A stretch of 64,000 nt of DNA, from the NCBI RefSeq assembly GCF_015689175.1, contig NZ_CP065047.1:1984001-2048000 (forward strand). Direction: 5' to 3'. Below the pieces are notes generated by a model. The model was given only the letters and a program-made list of their open reading frames with translations. It ran no database searches and had not been told where the DNA came from. Positions within the stretch are counted from its first letter, which is position 1. The number at the start of each line of letters is the position of its first letter. Origin of the DNA: Mycobacterium kubicae (GTDB lineage: Bacteria; Actinomycetota; Actinomycetes; Mycobacteriales; Mycobacteriaceae). This document shows, piece after piece, positions 26,056-36,197 of this stretch. A program made the position numbers and the translations under genes.

Positions 26056-26871
26056 GTGACGAACCCCATTCGCGTTGGCGTCCAGCTATGGCCCGGTGGC
26101 ACCCCGGACTACCAGACTTGGCGCGCCGCGGTCATCACCGCCGAGGAACTCGGGGCGGACGCGATCTTCGGCTACGACCACTTCCACAAGCCCTTCGCCA
26201 TCCCCTCCGAAGATGGGCTGCCGCAGTTGCTGCCCGAACAACCCGACGTCAACAACTTCGAGGCGTGGACCGCGCTGGCGTCCTGGGGAGAGATCACCCA
26301 CCGCGCCGAAATCGGGCTCCTGGTAACCGGCATCGGATACCGCAACCCGGAACTGCTGGCCGACATGGCCCGCACCGTCGACCACATCAGCGGTGGGCGG
26401 CTGATCCTGGGCCTCGGTTCGGGCTGGTACGAAAAGGACTACACCGAGTACGGCTACGACTACGGCACGGTGAAAACCCGGATGGACCTGTTCGAAGAGT
26501 CGCTGCCCAGGCTCGAGCAGCGCCTCGAGCGGTTGGTACCACCCCCGGTGCACCACATCCCCATCCTGATCGGCGGCATGGGCGTGCGGCGGACGTTGCC
26601 GATCGTGGCCAAGCACGCCGACATCTGGCACACCTTCGCCAGCGTCGACGAATACCGGCGCAAGAACGCCATCCTGCGTGACCTCGTCGCCGAGGCCGGG
26701 CGCGACGAGAAGCAGATCGAGCGAGCCGTGCACTGGACGGGACGTGACAACGCCGACGCATTCCTGCGCGAGGGTGTCACCCTGTTCACCACCGAAATCC
26801 ACCCCACCGACCAGGGCTATGACTTCTCAGAGCTCAAGGACATGATCGCCTGGCGGGATCAGAGCCGCTGA
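26056..26871 (+). CDS. LLM-class (F420-dependent type) oxidoreductase
   Basis: A 271-residue luciferase-like barrel protein. Typical blocks are AEELGADAIFGYDHF near the start, EIGLLVTGIGYRNPELLADMARTVDHISGGRLILGLGSGW (a near-universal block in F420-dependent members, quoted as adjoining pieces), and IPILIGGMGVRRTL. Many mycobacterial LLM proteins use cofactor F420, but some use FMN, and the substrate is not predictable. GTG 26056 has an AGGAGG site 7 bases upstream. I recall no gene of this type at this position in M. tuberculosis. Confidence 0.9.
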   Translation: MTNPIRVGVQLWPGGTPDYQTWRAAVITAEELGADAIFGYDHFHKPFAIPSEDGLPQLLPEQPDVNNFEAWTALASWGEITHRAEIGLLVTGIGYRNPELLADMARTVDHISGGRLILGLGSGWYEKDYTEYGYDYGTVKTRMDLFEESLPRLEQRLERLVPPPVHHIPILIGGMGVRRTLPIVAKHADIWHTFASVDEYRRKNAILRDLVAEAGRDEKQIERAVHWTGRDNADAFLREGVTLFTTEIHPTDQGYDFSELKDMIAWRDQSR

Positions 26872-26919
26872 GCCAACCGGGCGAGCGTGCGCGAAAGCGC
26901 CCGATGGTGGCCGCAGTAG

Positions 26920-28123
<1,204 letters not shown>

Positions 28124-28127
<4 letters not shown>

Positions 28128-28576
28128 CCACGTTGCTGGTGGTGCACCACACCCCTTCGCCGGCCACGCGGGAGCTGCTGGAAGCGGTGCTCGCCGGCGC
28201 CAACGACCCTGAGATCTACGGAGTCGAGGTGATCTCCCGGCCGGCGCTGGCCGCGACACTGCCGGACATGCTCGCCGCCGACGGTTATCTGTTCGGCACG
28301 ACGGCCAACTTCGGCTATATGTCCGGAGCGCTCAAGCACTTCTTCGACACCGTCTACTACCCGAGCCTGGACCACGTCGCGGGCCGACCCTACGGCTTGT
28401 GGGTACACGGCAACAACGACACCGTCGGTGCCGCTGCTGCCGTCGGCAAGCTTGCGACCGGATTGGCGCTGACCCAGGCTGCCGACGTGCTCGAGGTCGC
28501 CGGAGCCGTCGACGCCGCGGTGCGCGAACGAGCTTACGAATTGGGCGGCACGCTGGCCGCGACAGTGATGGAGTGA
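28124..28576 (+). CDS. Flavodoxin-like / NADPH-dependent FMN reductase-fold protein (Rv2771c type)
   Basis: A 150-residue flavodoxin-fold protein. Features are a first strand and loop TTLLVVHHTPSPATRELLEA (phosphate loop), DGYLFGTTANFGYMSGALKHFFDT (flavin-binding middle), and GLWVHGNNDTVGAAAAVGKLATGL. It may be a WrbA-like quinone or flavin reductase; the partner is unknown. ATG 28124 overlaps the preceding stop. A decayed piece of its 3' half recurs at 30230-30310, beyond the acyl-CoA ligase. Confidence 0.88.
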
Positions 28577-28579
28577 CGA

Positions 28580-30106
28580 ATGCCTGAAATAACCACGATC
28601 TCCCGCGAGCACAACCCGTACCCGCTGACCGGAGTCGTCTACGACGACAATGGAATTCCGCACTACGACCACCTGCCGGCCACGCTGCTGGAGATGCTCG
28701 CCGATCACGTCGATCGGCGCCCGGACAGCGAGGCGGTGGCCGAACTCGGCGGCGAACGGTTGACCTACCGGCAGCTGTGGGATCGTTCGGCGCGGGTTGC
28801 CGGAGGGCTGCGGGCCGGCGGGCTGAACCCCGGTGATCGTGTCGCTATCCGCTATCCCGCGGGCGTCAACTGGGTGCTGGCGTTCTGGGGCGCGGTAATG
28901 GCCGGAGGCGTTGCGGTACCGGTCAATACGCGCCTCACCCAGCCCGAGGTCGAGTTCGTATTGGCCGACGCCGGCGCGCACGTGGACCTGGCCCCCGACG
29001 GCGCGTTGCCCGACGCCGACCCGTATGTGACCGAACACCTGAAAACCGGCGACATCGCCGCCCTGTTCTACACCTCCGGGACGACCGGGCACCCCAAAGG
29101 CGTACCGACCACACACGAAGCCTTCCTGGCCAATACCGAGAACATGCTCCGCTCGTTCGGACAATCCAGTGACCTCGGTGAACAGTTCCGGACCCTGATC
29201 TCGGTGCCGCTGTTCCACGTCACCGGGTGCAACTCGCAGCTGTTGACCGCGGCGCGTGCCGGCGGCAGCTCCGTCATCATGCCCGCGCTGGACCTCGACC
29301 GGCTGATCGACACGGTGGCGGCCGAACGAATCTCCTCGCTGGTGACCGTACCCGCGGTGTATTCGCTGCTGTTGCGTCACAAGACCTTTGCCGATGCGGA
29401 CGTGTCCAGTGTGCGCTGGGTGGGTTACGGTGGTGCACCCATCGCGCCTTCGCTGGTGCGCAGCGTCAAAGCCGCTTTCCCGCAGGCGACCGTGTTCAAC
29501 GGCTATGGCATGACCGAAACCGCGTCCCTGATGACCGTGCTGCCGGACGCCGATGCCGTCGAGCATGCCGACTCGGTGGGTTATGCGGTCCCCTCGGTGC
29601 AACTCGGGGTCCTGCCGTACGGGAACGATCCTTATGTCGGGGAATTGGTGGCGCGCGGTGCCAACGTCACCGCGGGTTACTGGAACCGCCCGGACACCAC
29701 ATCGGCGACCATCGTGGATGGCTGGCTGCACACCGGCGACGTGGTGCGCGTCGACGAGGCGGGCCGGGTGCACATCATCGACCGCCTCAAAGACATCATC
29801 AACCGTGGCGGTGAGAACGTCTCCAGCGTCGAGGTCGAGGCCGCGCTCCTGGCTGCTCCCAACGTCGCCGACGCCTGCGTGCTCGCAGTCCCCGACGACG
29901 TCATGGGCGAAAAGGTCGGCGCAGTGCTGGTCGGGGAGCAGATCGACGTGCCGGCGGTCATCGAGCACTGCCGTGGGCAGCTGGCCGACTTCAAGGTGCC
30001 GCAGTACGTCACGGTCATGACGTCGCCGCTGCCGCGCAACGCCGGCGGGAAACTGCTCAAAGGCAAACTCCGCGAACAGGTTCAATGGGGTCCGGCGCTG
30101 CGCTGA
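28580..30106 (+). CDS. Fatty-acyl-CoA / acyl-AMP ligase (FadD-type)
   Basis: A 508-residue ANL-superfamily adenylating enzyme. P-loop-like YTSGTTGHPKG, core motif VFNGYGMTETAS, GWLHTGDVVRVDEAGRVHIIDR (ATP/AMP binding) and the C-terminal NAGGKLLKGKLRE, whose lysine is the adenylation catalytic residue. Both large and small domains are complete, so it should form acyl-CoA (or acyl-AMP). Starts 3 bp after the flavodoxin-like gene. I recall no ligase between Rv2771c and PPE44 in M. tuberculosis, and the gene-fragment duplication just downstream suggests this one was inserted. Confidence 0.92.
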   Translation: MPEITTISREHNPYPLTGVVYDDNGIPHYDHLPATLLEMLADHVDRRPDSEAVAELGGERLTYRQLWDRSARVAGGLRAGGLNPGDRVAIRYPAGVNWVLAFWGAVMAGGVAVPVNTRLTQPEVEFVLADAGAHVDLAPDGALPDADPYVTEHLKTGDIAALFYTSGTTGHPKGVPTTHEAFLANTENMLRSFGQSSDLGEQFRTLISVPLFHVTGCNSQLLTAARAGGSSVIMPALDLDRLIDTVAAERISSLVTVPAVYSLLLRHKTFADADVSSVRWVGYGGAPIAPSLVRSVKAAFPQATVFNGYGMTETASLMTVLPDADAVEHADSVGYAVPSVQLGVLPYGNDPYVGELVARGANVTAGYWNRPDTTSATIVDGWLHTGDVVRVDEAGRVHIIDRLKDIINRGGENVSSVEVEAALLAAPNVADACVLAVPDDVMGEKVGAVLVGEQIDVPAVIEHCRGQLADFKVPQYVTVMTSPLPRNAGGKLLKGKLREQVQWGPALR

Positions 30107-30422
30107 CGTGAGCAACGGCGTCATTTCTGCGGGCTAGCACCACAGTCAGATGACGCGTGCGCTACGGCCGTGTTAGGTCGCGGCTCACATCTTTTGAACA
30201 TTCTTAGAGCACGCGGCGCCGTTCTTGACTACGGCAACAATGACACGGTCGGATTGTTAGTGACTCAGGCCGCCGACGTGCTTGAGGTCGTCGGCGCCAT
30301 CGGCGCCGCGGGGGACTGCAACGGGCTGGGCGCCATCCGGGCGGCGGGTCCGCCCGAGGCAACGGACACCTCAACCGGAGCGTCGGCCGCTGACGCCCCC
30401 GACGAAAATACGGAATGTCCAA
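30107..30422. other. Intergenic stretch before PPE44, 316 bp, containing a gene remnant
   Basis: No intact gene. It includes the decayed flavodoxin-like fragment (30230-30310) and about 110 bp of GC-rich sequence ahead of the PPE44 GTG at 30423. The local ORF from 30170 is a chimera of the remnant and antisense or shifted sequence, so it was not called as a gene. Confidence 0.6.
30230..30310 (+). pseudogene. Decayed 3' fragment of the flavodoxin-like (Rv2771c) gene
   Basis: In the plus-strand frame the fragment reads YGNNDTVG then LLVTQAADVLEVVGAIGAA. The intact gene at 28124-28576 reads HGNNDTVG (about 15 residues) LALTQAADVLEVAGAVDAA. The two sides of the match are joined by an in-frame deletion of roughly a dozen codons. 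Nucleotide identity is visibly high (CGGCAACAA-GACAC-GTCGG and CAGGC-GCCGACGTGCT). It lies just upstream of PPE44, 2.1 kb from the functional copy. Confidence 0.75.
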
Positions 30423-31565
30423 GTGGACTTTGGAGCGCTACCTCCGGAGATCAACTCCGCGTGCATGTACGCCGGCGCGGGCGCGGCGCCGCTGCTGGCG
30501 GCCGCTGCGGCGTGGCACGGCATCGCCGCCGAATTGAGCACCGCCGCCGCCTCCTTCGAGTCGGTCGTCACACGACTGACCACCGAGCAGTGGATGGGTC
30601 CCGCGTCGCTGTCGATGGTTGCCGCGGCGCAAGCCCACGTGAGCTGGCTGGCCTATGCCGCTGAATGCGCGACGCTCGCGGCGGCACAGGCCACGGCATC
30701 GGTGGCCGCTTTCGAGACCGCCTTCACGGCGACAGTGCCGCCGGCCCAGGTGGCCGCCAACCGGGCGCGGTTGGCGCACCTGACCGCGACCAACGTCTTC
30801 GGGCAGAACGGGTCGGCGATCGCGGCCACCGAGGCGCGCTACGGCGAGATGTGGGCGCAGGACGCCTCGGCCATGTACGGCTACGCCGCTTCCAGTGCGG
30901 CCGCCGGACGGCTGAGCCCGCTGACCAACCCGTCGGACGCCACGGATCCGGCCGGAATCGCCAGTCAAGCCGCGACGGTCGGCCGGGCCGCTGCGTCCGG
31001 TTCCGCCGAGCAAGTCGCTCTGGGCAGCGTCGTCAGCACCGGCCCGGACGCCGTCATGAGCCTCGCCTCGCCGGCGGCGGCCGAAGCGGGCGGGGTGGCA
31101 GACATCATCGGACTGCTGTCCCGCATCGATTCCCTCGACCATCCCTTCTTCGAGACGGCCAACCACATCCGGGCGACGTACTGGGACTTCGGCGTGGGCT
31201 TTCTCCAAATGGCTGTGCCCGCCGACGACGCCGCCGCCGACAGCGCCGGTAGCCCGGCGGCGGCGGCCGAGGTGACCCGCGCGGTGACGCCCACCACCGT
31301 CGCCGCAACACCGCTGCAGGCCACTTCGGGCACCGCAGCGTCCGTCGGTCGCTTGTCCGTGCCGCCAGGCTGGTCAACCGCAGCACCGGCGATGATTGCC
31401 GACGCGCCCGTGGAGGGCACGGGTTGGACGGTCCCCGTGGAGGACGAACCGACAGCAGGGGCCCCCGCGCCCGGCATGGTGGCGCCCGACGACGATGTCG
31501 CGTCCGCCGCAGGCCCGCGGTACGGAGTCAAGCCGATCGTCATGCCCACTCGAGGCCTGTTTTGA
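30423..31565 (+). CDS. PPE44: PPE family protein PPE44
   Basis: A 380-residue PPE protein. The N-terminal PPE domain (MDFGALPPEINSACMYAGAG, about residues 1-180) contains the WxG-type turn in TEQWMGPAS, and the C terminus ends PRYGVKPIVMPTRGLF, almost as in M. tuberculosis PPE44 (PRYGVKPIVMPKHGLF). PPE proteins are exported by ESX type VII systems, usually as a dimer with a PE protein. No PE gene adjoins it here. GTG start at 30423 yields the conserved N terminus. Its stop is followed in the same frame by another PPE-like tail (remnant). Confidence 0.93.
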   Translation: MDFGALPPEINSACMYAGAGAAPLLAAAAAWHGIAAELSTAAASFESVVTRLTTEQWMGPASLSMVAAAQAHVSWLAYAAECATLAAAQATASVAAFETAFTATVPPAQVAANRARLAHLTATNVFGQNGSAIAATEARYGEMWAQDASAMYGYAASSAAAGRLSPLTNPSDATDPAGIASQAATVGRAAASGSAEQVALGSVVSTGPDAVMSLASPAAAEAGGVADIIGLLSRIDSLDHPFFETANHIRATYWDFGVGFLQMAVPADDAAADSAGSPAAAAEVTRAVTPTTVAATPLQATSGTAASVGRLSVPPGWSTAAPAMIADAPVEGTGWTVPVEDEPTAGAPAPGMVAPDDDVASAAGPRYGVKPIVMPTRGLF

Positions 31566-31583
31566 CCGGTAACCGCGGGTGGG

Positions 31584-31737
31584 CGCCGCGCTGGCGAGGC
31601 CGCGTCGGTTATCGCCGCGGCGGGCAAGGGCGCCAGCGCCTACGCGCGCCCGAGATACGGGTTCCAGCCCACGGTGATGCCCAAACAAGTGGGGTGTGAC
31701 GGGGAGGTGTCGGGCCGCGGCTCGGGCAGGCCGTAAC
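31584..31737 (+). pseudogene. 3' remnant of a second PPE gene
   Basis: After the PPE44 stop, the same frame continues open: RRAGEAASVIAAAGKGASAY, then ARPRYGFQPTVMPKQVG, ending at TAA 31735-31737. PRYGFxPTVM is the standard C-terminal signature of PPE proteins, so this is the end of a deleted PPE gene. In M. tuberculosis PPE44 is followed by PE27 and PPE43 (from memory); a deletion of most of that pair would leave such a tail. The upstream limit of the remnant is uncertain. Confidence 0.65.
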
Positions 31738-31763
31738 CTAGCCGCTATGCGGCGGTTTCCGGT

Positions 31764-34700
31764 ATGACCCTGCTGATCGCGAACCGCGGTGAGATCGCGC
31801 TCCGAATAGTCCGGACCGCAACTGAACTGGGCATGCCGACCGTCGCCGTCTACGCCGAGGACGACGCCGACAGCCCGCATGTGCACGCGGCCGACGAAGC
31901 GATCGGCGTCCCCACCTATCTCGACCATGCCGCGCTGTTGGCCGCCGCTAAGCAGGCCGGCGCCGACCTGATCCATCCCGGGTACGGATTCCTCAGCGAG
32001 AACGCCGAATTCGCCCGCGCCTGCGCGGCCGCCGGACTAACGTTCGTCGGCCCGGACACCGCCGTGCTCGAGCTCGTGGGCAACAAGTCGTCGGCGCGCG
32101 GCGCGGCCGTCGCGGCCGGTGTGCCGGTGCTGGCCGCGACCGAAGGGCCGAGCACCGTGGCGGACGTTCATTCGTTCTTCGCCGCGCGCGACGGCGCAAT
32201 CATGCTCAAGGCGCTCGCCGGTGGCGGTGGCCGGGGCATGCGACGAGTCGAGCGCGCCGATCAGATCGACGACGCCTTCCGCCAATGTGCGGCCGAGGCG
32301 CAACTGGGTTTCGGTGATTCGGCGGTGTTCGCCGAGGAGTCCCTGGCCGGCGCGCGGCACATCGAGGTGCAGATCGTCGCCGCTCCGGTGGGACACCACA
32401 CGCGGGCGCTGGCGCTCGGTGACCGCGACTGCAGCATTCAGCGCCGCTACCAGAAGCTCATCGAAATCGCTCCGGCGCAAGACCTCTCAGAGGCCATGCG
32501 CCGCAATCTGCACCAGGCCGCGGCCCGGCTGTGCGCCCGGGTCGGACTGCGCGGACTGGCCACCGTCGAATTCCTGGTCACCGAACAAAGATTCGTCTTC
32601 CTCGAGATCAATCCGCGCATCCAGGTCGAACACACCGTCACCGAGGAGGTCACCGGCGTCGATCTGGTGGCCGTCCAACTAGCCATCGCCGGTGGCGCGT
32701 CCTATTACGAGCTGCGATTACCGGCCGGAATCGCTTCGGACGGTTCGGAGATCATCGGCGAACCCGCTGGGCGCCGCGGCATCGCCATCCAGACGCGGGT
32801 CAACGCCGAGAGCATTGCCGCCGACGGCTCGGTCCTGCCGACGACCGGGACGCTGACCGCGTTCACGCCGCCGAGCGGTCCCGGCGTACGCGTCGATACC
32901 TACGGCCGGGCCGGCCTGGCGATTAGCCCCCGCTACGACTCACTATTGGCCAAGGTCGTCACACACGTCCACGGGTCCTCGTTCCCCGCAGCGGTCCGCA
33001 AGGCGCGCACCGCGCTCGCCGAGTTCAGCATCGAGGGCATCGGCACCAACCTGACTTTCTTGCGAGAGTTGCTGGGAAGCGGGGAGATCGAATCGGGTTC
33101 GGTCACCACGACCTTCCTCGACGAGAAGCTTCCCGAATTGGCGGCCGCGGCATTCTCGCATCGGCACGAGCCGCAAGCCGGCCCGGTCGAGTTGTACCCC
33201 GGCGAGGAAGCCCTGCGTACCCAACTGGCCGGCACCGTCGTCGAAATCGTCCCAGAGCGAACCGAACTCGCGGCCGGAGAGCAAGTGGTGGTGCTCGAGG
33301 CGATGAAGATGCAGCACGTGCTGATCGCCCCGAGCGCGTTGCAGACCGTGCGCAATCTGGTGGTGCCCGGGCAGGTGGTGGGGACCGGGGAACCCTTGGT
33401 CGCCTTCACCCGCACCGACGCCGGTGGCGACGGGACATCCGCCACGTCCGCGTTGGATCTCGACCGGTCCCGCGCCGATCTGGACGAGGTGCGGGAGCGG
33501 CATCGCTTGACGCTCGACGAGGGCCGCCAAGCCGCGGTTGCCAAGCGGCACAACCAAGGTCGTCGCACCGCACGGGAGAACATCGCCGACCTGGTCGACG
33601 CGGGCAGCTTCGTCGAGTACGGCGCGCTGGCGATCGCCGCGCAGCGCAGCAGGCGCTCCGAAGAGGACCTGATCGCCAACACGCCCGCCGACGGCTTGGT
33701 GGCCGGTCTGGCCACGATCGGCGCGGATCGGTTCGGCTCGACCGCGGCCGAGGCCGTGGTGGTGTCCTATGACTACACCGTGCTCGCCGGCACGCAGGGC
33801 ATGCGTAACCACGCCAAGACCGATCGGGTATTCGACCTCGCGGCTCGCAAACGGGTGCCGGTCGTATTGTTCGCCGAAGGCGGCGGCGGCCGGCCCGGCG
33901 ACACCGATGTGGGTGGCATGGCCGGACTCGACGTGCCGACGTTTCGGATGTTGGCGGGCCTGAGCGGACGGGTCCCTCTGGTCGCCATCGTCTCCGGGCG
34001 GTGCTTCGCCGGCAACGCTGCTTTAGCCGGGGTGTGTGACGTCCTCATCGCCACACCGGATGCGAACATCGGGATGGGTGGCCCGGCCATGATCGAAGGC
34101 GGGGGACTCGGTGTCTACCCGCCTGAGGCGATCGGGCCGATCGACGTGCAGCGGCACAACGGTGTCGTCAGTCTGGTCGCGCGCGACGAGCCGCACGCGG
34201 TGGCGCTGGCCAAGCAGTATCTGTCCTACTTCCAGGGCCCTAGCACCGATTGGGAGGCGCCCGACCCGCGACTGGCCCGACATGTCGTTCCCGAGAACCG
34301 GTTACGCGCCTACGACGTGCACCGCGCGATCGAGTCGATCGTCGACGTCGGGTCCATGCTGGAGCTGCGCGCCGACTACGGCGTCGGCGTGGTCACCGCG
34401 CTGGTGCGGGTCGAGGGCGTGGCATACGGGCTGATCGCCAACAGCAGTCACCACCTCGGTGGGGCCATCGACGCAGAAGCCGCAGACAAGGTCGGCGACT
34501 TCCTCACCCTGTGTGAGTCATTCCGGTTGCCGCTGATCTCGCTGTGCGACACACCGGGGTTCATGGTCGGGCCCGACGCCGAGAAAGACGCGGCGGTTCG
34601 ACGATTCGGCCGAATGTTCATCCTCGGTGCACGGCTGACGGTGCCGCTGGGCATGATCATTCTGCGCAAAGGCTACGGTCTGGGCGCGATGGCCATGGCC

Positions 34701-34982
34701 GGCGGTTCTTTTCGCGCACCGCAGTTCACGATCGCCTGGCCCACCGGGGAGATCGGCGGCATGGGGCTGGAAGGCGCTGTGCGCCTTGGCTTCAGCAAAG
34801 AGCTGGCCGCCGCTACGGATGAGGCCGAGCGGCAAGCGCTGTTCGACCGATTGGTCGCTGCGGCCTATCAGCACGGCAAAGCGCTGCGCTCGGCCACCAC
34901 TTTCGAGCTTGACGACGTGATCGACCCGGCGGACTCCCGGGCCTGGATCACCAGGCTGGCGGGCGCCAGCCGGTCGTCTTAG
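31764..34982 (+). CDS. Single-chain multidomain acyl-CoA carboxylase (LCC-type long-chain acyl-CoA carboxylase)
   Basis: A 1072-residue biotin-dependent carboxylase with all activities in one chain. The biotin carboxylase domain covers about 1-450 (GGGGRGMR ATP loop, EINPRIQVEHTVTEEVTG), the biotin carrier domain carries biotinyl-Lys515 in EAMKMQH, and the carboxyltransferase domain runs from about 555 to the end (EGGGGRPGDTDVGG, ANSSHHLGGAID, CDTPGFMVGPDAEK). This architecture is that of the M. avium paratuberculosis LCC, reported as a homohexamer accepting long-chain acyl-CoAs. Most mycobacterial carboxylases use separate AccA/AccD subunits. Possible role: making carboxylated acyl-CoA for complex lipids. 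Transcribed alone from a 26-bp spacing after the PPE remnant. Confidence 0.92.
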   Translation: MTLLIANRGEIALRIVRTATELGMPTVAVYAEDDADSPHVHAADEAIGVPTYLDHAALLAAAKQAGADLIHPGYGFLSENAEFARACAAAGLTFVGPDTAVLELVGNKSSARGAAVAAGVPVLAATEGPSTVADVHSFFAARDGAIMLKALAGGGGRGMRRVERADQIDDAFRQCAAEAQLGFGDSAVFAEESLAGARHIEVQIVAAPVGHHTRALALGDRDCSIQRRYQKLIEIAPAQDLSEAMRRNLHQAAARLCARVGLRGLATVEFLVTEQRFVFLEINPRIQVEHTVTEEVTGVDLVAVQLAIAGGASYYELRLPAGIASDGSEIIGEPAGRRGIAIQTRVNAESIAADGSVLPTTGTLTAFTPPSGPGVRVDTYGRAGLAISPRYDSLLAKVVTHVHGSSFPAAVRKARTALAEFSIEGIGTNLTFLRELLGSGEIESGSVTTTFLDEKLPELAAAAFSHRHEPQAGPVELYPGEEALRTQLAGTVVEIVPERTELAAGEQVVVLEAMKMQHVLIAPSALQTVRNLVVPGQVVGTGEPLVAFTRTDAGGDGTSATSALDLDRSRADLDEVRERHRLTLDEGRQAAVAKRHNQGRRTARENIADLVDAGSFVEYGALAIAAQRSRRSEEDLIANTPADGLVAGLATIGADRFGSTAAEAVVVSYDYTVLAGTQGMRNHAKTDRVFDLAARKRVPVVLFAEGGGGRPGDTDVGGMAGLDVPTFRMLAGLSGRVPLVAIVSGRCFAGNAALAGVCDVLIATPDANIGMGGPAMIEGGGLGVYPPEAIGPIDVQRHNGVVSLVARDEPHAVALAKQYLSYFQGPSTDWEAPDPRLARHVVPENRLRAYDVHRAIESIVDVGSMLELRADYGVGVVTALVRVEGVAYGLIANSSHHLGGAIDAEAADKVGDFLTLCESFRLPLISLCDTPGFMVGPDAEKDAAVRRFGRMFILGARLTVPLGMIILRKGYGLGAMAMAGGSFRAPQFTIAWPTGEIGGMGLEGAVRLGFSKELAAATDEAERQALFDRLVAAAYQHGKALRSATTFELDDVIDPADSRAWITRLAGASRSS

Positions 34983-34988
34983 CGGTTG

Positions 34989-35348
34989 TTATGCGTGGCC
35001 GCCGCCGCAGCCGACGCCCGGCAGGCATCCGCTGCCACCCGGCTCACCACCGGGACCCCAGAACTGGCCTCCGTCGCCACAGCCGACACCGGGGATACAA
35101 CCTTGGCCGCCCGGACCACCGTTAGGGCCGTTGTTCTGGCCGCCGGAGCCGCAGTTGCCGTTTTCGTCGCAACCGCCCCCGCCCGGGCCGGGCGGGTCGC
35201 TCTTGAACACGACGTGGGTGCCGGCCGGGCCCGTCATGGCCGGGCCGGTCCCGACGCCATCGGCTGATGCCATCGGTGCCGCGGCGATCGCTGTGGCCAG
35301 AGCCCCCGCAGCCGCTAGTGGTTTGATGAACTTTGATATCGCTACCAT
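34989..35348 (-). CDS. Secreted Gly/Cys-rich small protein with three C-x5-C repeats
   Basis: A 119-residue protein. From ATG 35348 an N-terminal signal peptide (MVAISKFIKPLAAAGALATA … ASA-DG, cleavage near residue 31) is followed by a glycine-rich mature chain with three C-x5-C modules: CDENGNC, CIPGVGC and CLPGVGC, each flanked by Gly-Gly runs. The even six cysteines suggest three disulfides or metal-binding loops in the cell envelope. I do not recognise a family of known function. It converges on the LCC gene (6 bp gap), and its start is 81 bp from the divergent SDR start. Confidence 0.75.
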   Translation of the reverse strand: MVAISKFIKPLAAAGALATAIAAAPMASADGVGTGPAMTGPAGTHVVFKSDPPGPGGGGCDENGNCGSGGQNNGPNGGPGGQGCIPGVGCGDGGQFWGPGGEPGGSGCLPGVGCGGGHA

Positions 35349-35429
35349 TCGTGACGCGTACCACATCGACAACGTGTCAAACGTCGCCCGCAAAATCCCT
35401 CTAACCAAGTGCAACAGAAGGCATACGCA

Positions 35430-36197
35430 ATGACCTCATTGGATTTGACCGGCCGCACCGCCATCATCACTGGCGCTTCCCGCGGAATCGGATTGGCCAC
35501 GGCTCAACGGCTCGCCGAGGCGGGCGCCAACGTGGTGCTGACCGCCCGCAAGCAGGAGTCGGCCGACGCGGCCGCCGCGCAAGTCGGCGAGCGCGCGGTG
35601 GGGGTCGGCGCTCACGCGGTCGACGAGGAGGCCGCCCGCCGGTGTGTCGACATCACCTTGGACCGGTTCGGCAGCATCGACATCCTGATCAACAACGCCG
35701 GAACAAATCCGGCATACGGGCCGCTGATCGACCAGGACCACGCGCGCTTCACCAAGATCTTCGACGTCAATCTGTGGGCCCCGCTGCTGTGGACCTCGCT
35801 CGTGGTCAAGTCGTGGATGGGTGAGCACGGCGGCGCCATCGTCAACACCGCCTCCATCGGCGGGCTGCACCAGTCGCCGGCGATGGGCATGTACAACGCC
35901 ACCAAAGCCGCCCTCATTCACGTCACCAAACAACTGGCGCTGGAACTTTCGCCACGCATCCGCGTCAACGCGATCTGCCCCGGCGTGGTGCGAACCAAGC
36001 TCGCCGAGGCGCTGTGGAAGGACCACGAGGACCCGCTGGCCCAGTCGATCGCCCTGGGGCGGATCGGTGAGCCGGTCGACGTCGCCGACGCGGTCGTCTT
36101 CCTGGTGTCCGATGCGGCGAGCTGGATCACCGGCGAGACCATGGTCATCGACGGCGGCACGGTGCTGGGCGCCGCGCAAGGGTTCCAGAGCCGGTGA
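35430..36197 (+). CDS. Short-chain dehydrogenase/reductase (Rv2766c type)
   Basis: A 255-residue classical SDR: ITGASRGIGLATAQ NAD(P)-binding loop, NNAGTNP, the catalytic Ser-Tyr-Lys in NTASIGG and MYNATKAAL (the tyrosine at YNATK), and a C-terminal ITGETMVIDGG. ATG 35430 follows AGAAGG. Its stop overlaps the start of an acyl-CoA dehydrogenase (GTGA, 36194-36197), which in turn overlaps a second one, making an SDR-FadE-FadE operon. That is an oxidation pathway arrangement; an acyl-CoA 3-oxo/3-hydroxy step for the SDR is an inference. Confidence 0.92.
   Translation: MTSLDLTGRTAIITGASRGIGLATAQRLAEAGANVVLTARKQESADAAAAQVGERAVGVGAHAVDEEAARRCVDITLDRFGSIDILINNAGTNPAYGPLIDQDHARFTKIFDVNLWAPLLWTSLVVKSWMGEHGGAIVNTASIGGLHQSPAMGMYNATKAALIHVTKQLALELSPRIRVNAICPGVVRTKLAEALWKDHEDPLAQSIALGRIGEPVDVADAVVFLVSDAASWITGETMVIDGGTVLGAAQGFQSR

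Noticed and set aside
30170..30664. 164-codon ORF across the PPE44 start
   Set aside because: It joins the decayed flavodoxin-like fragment to a wrong frame of PPE44; no coherent protein.
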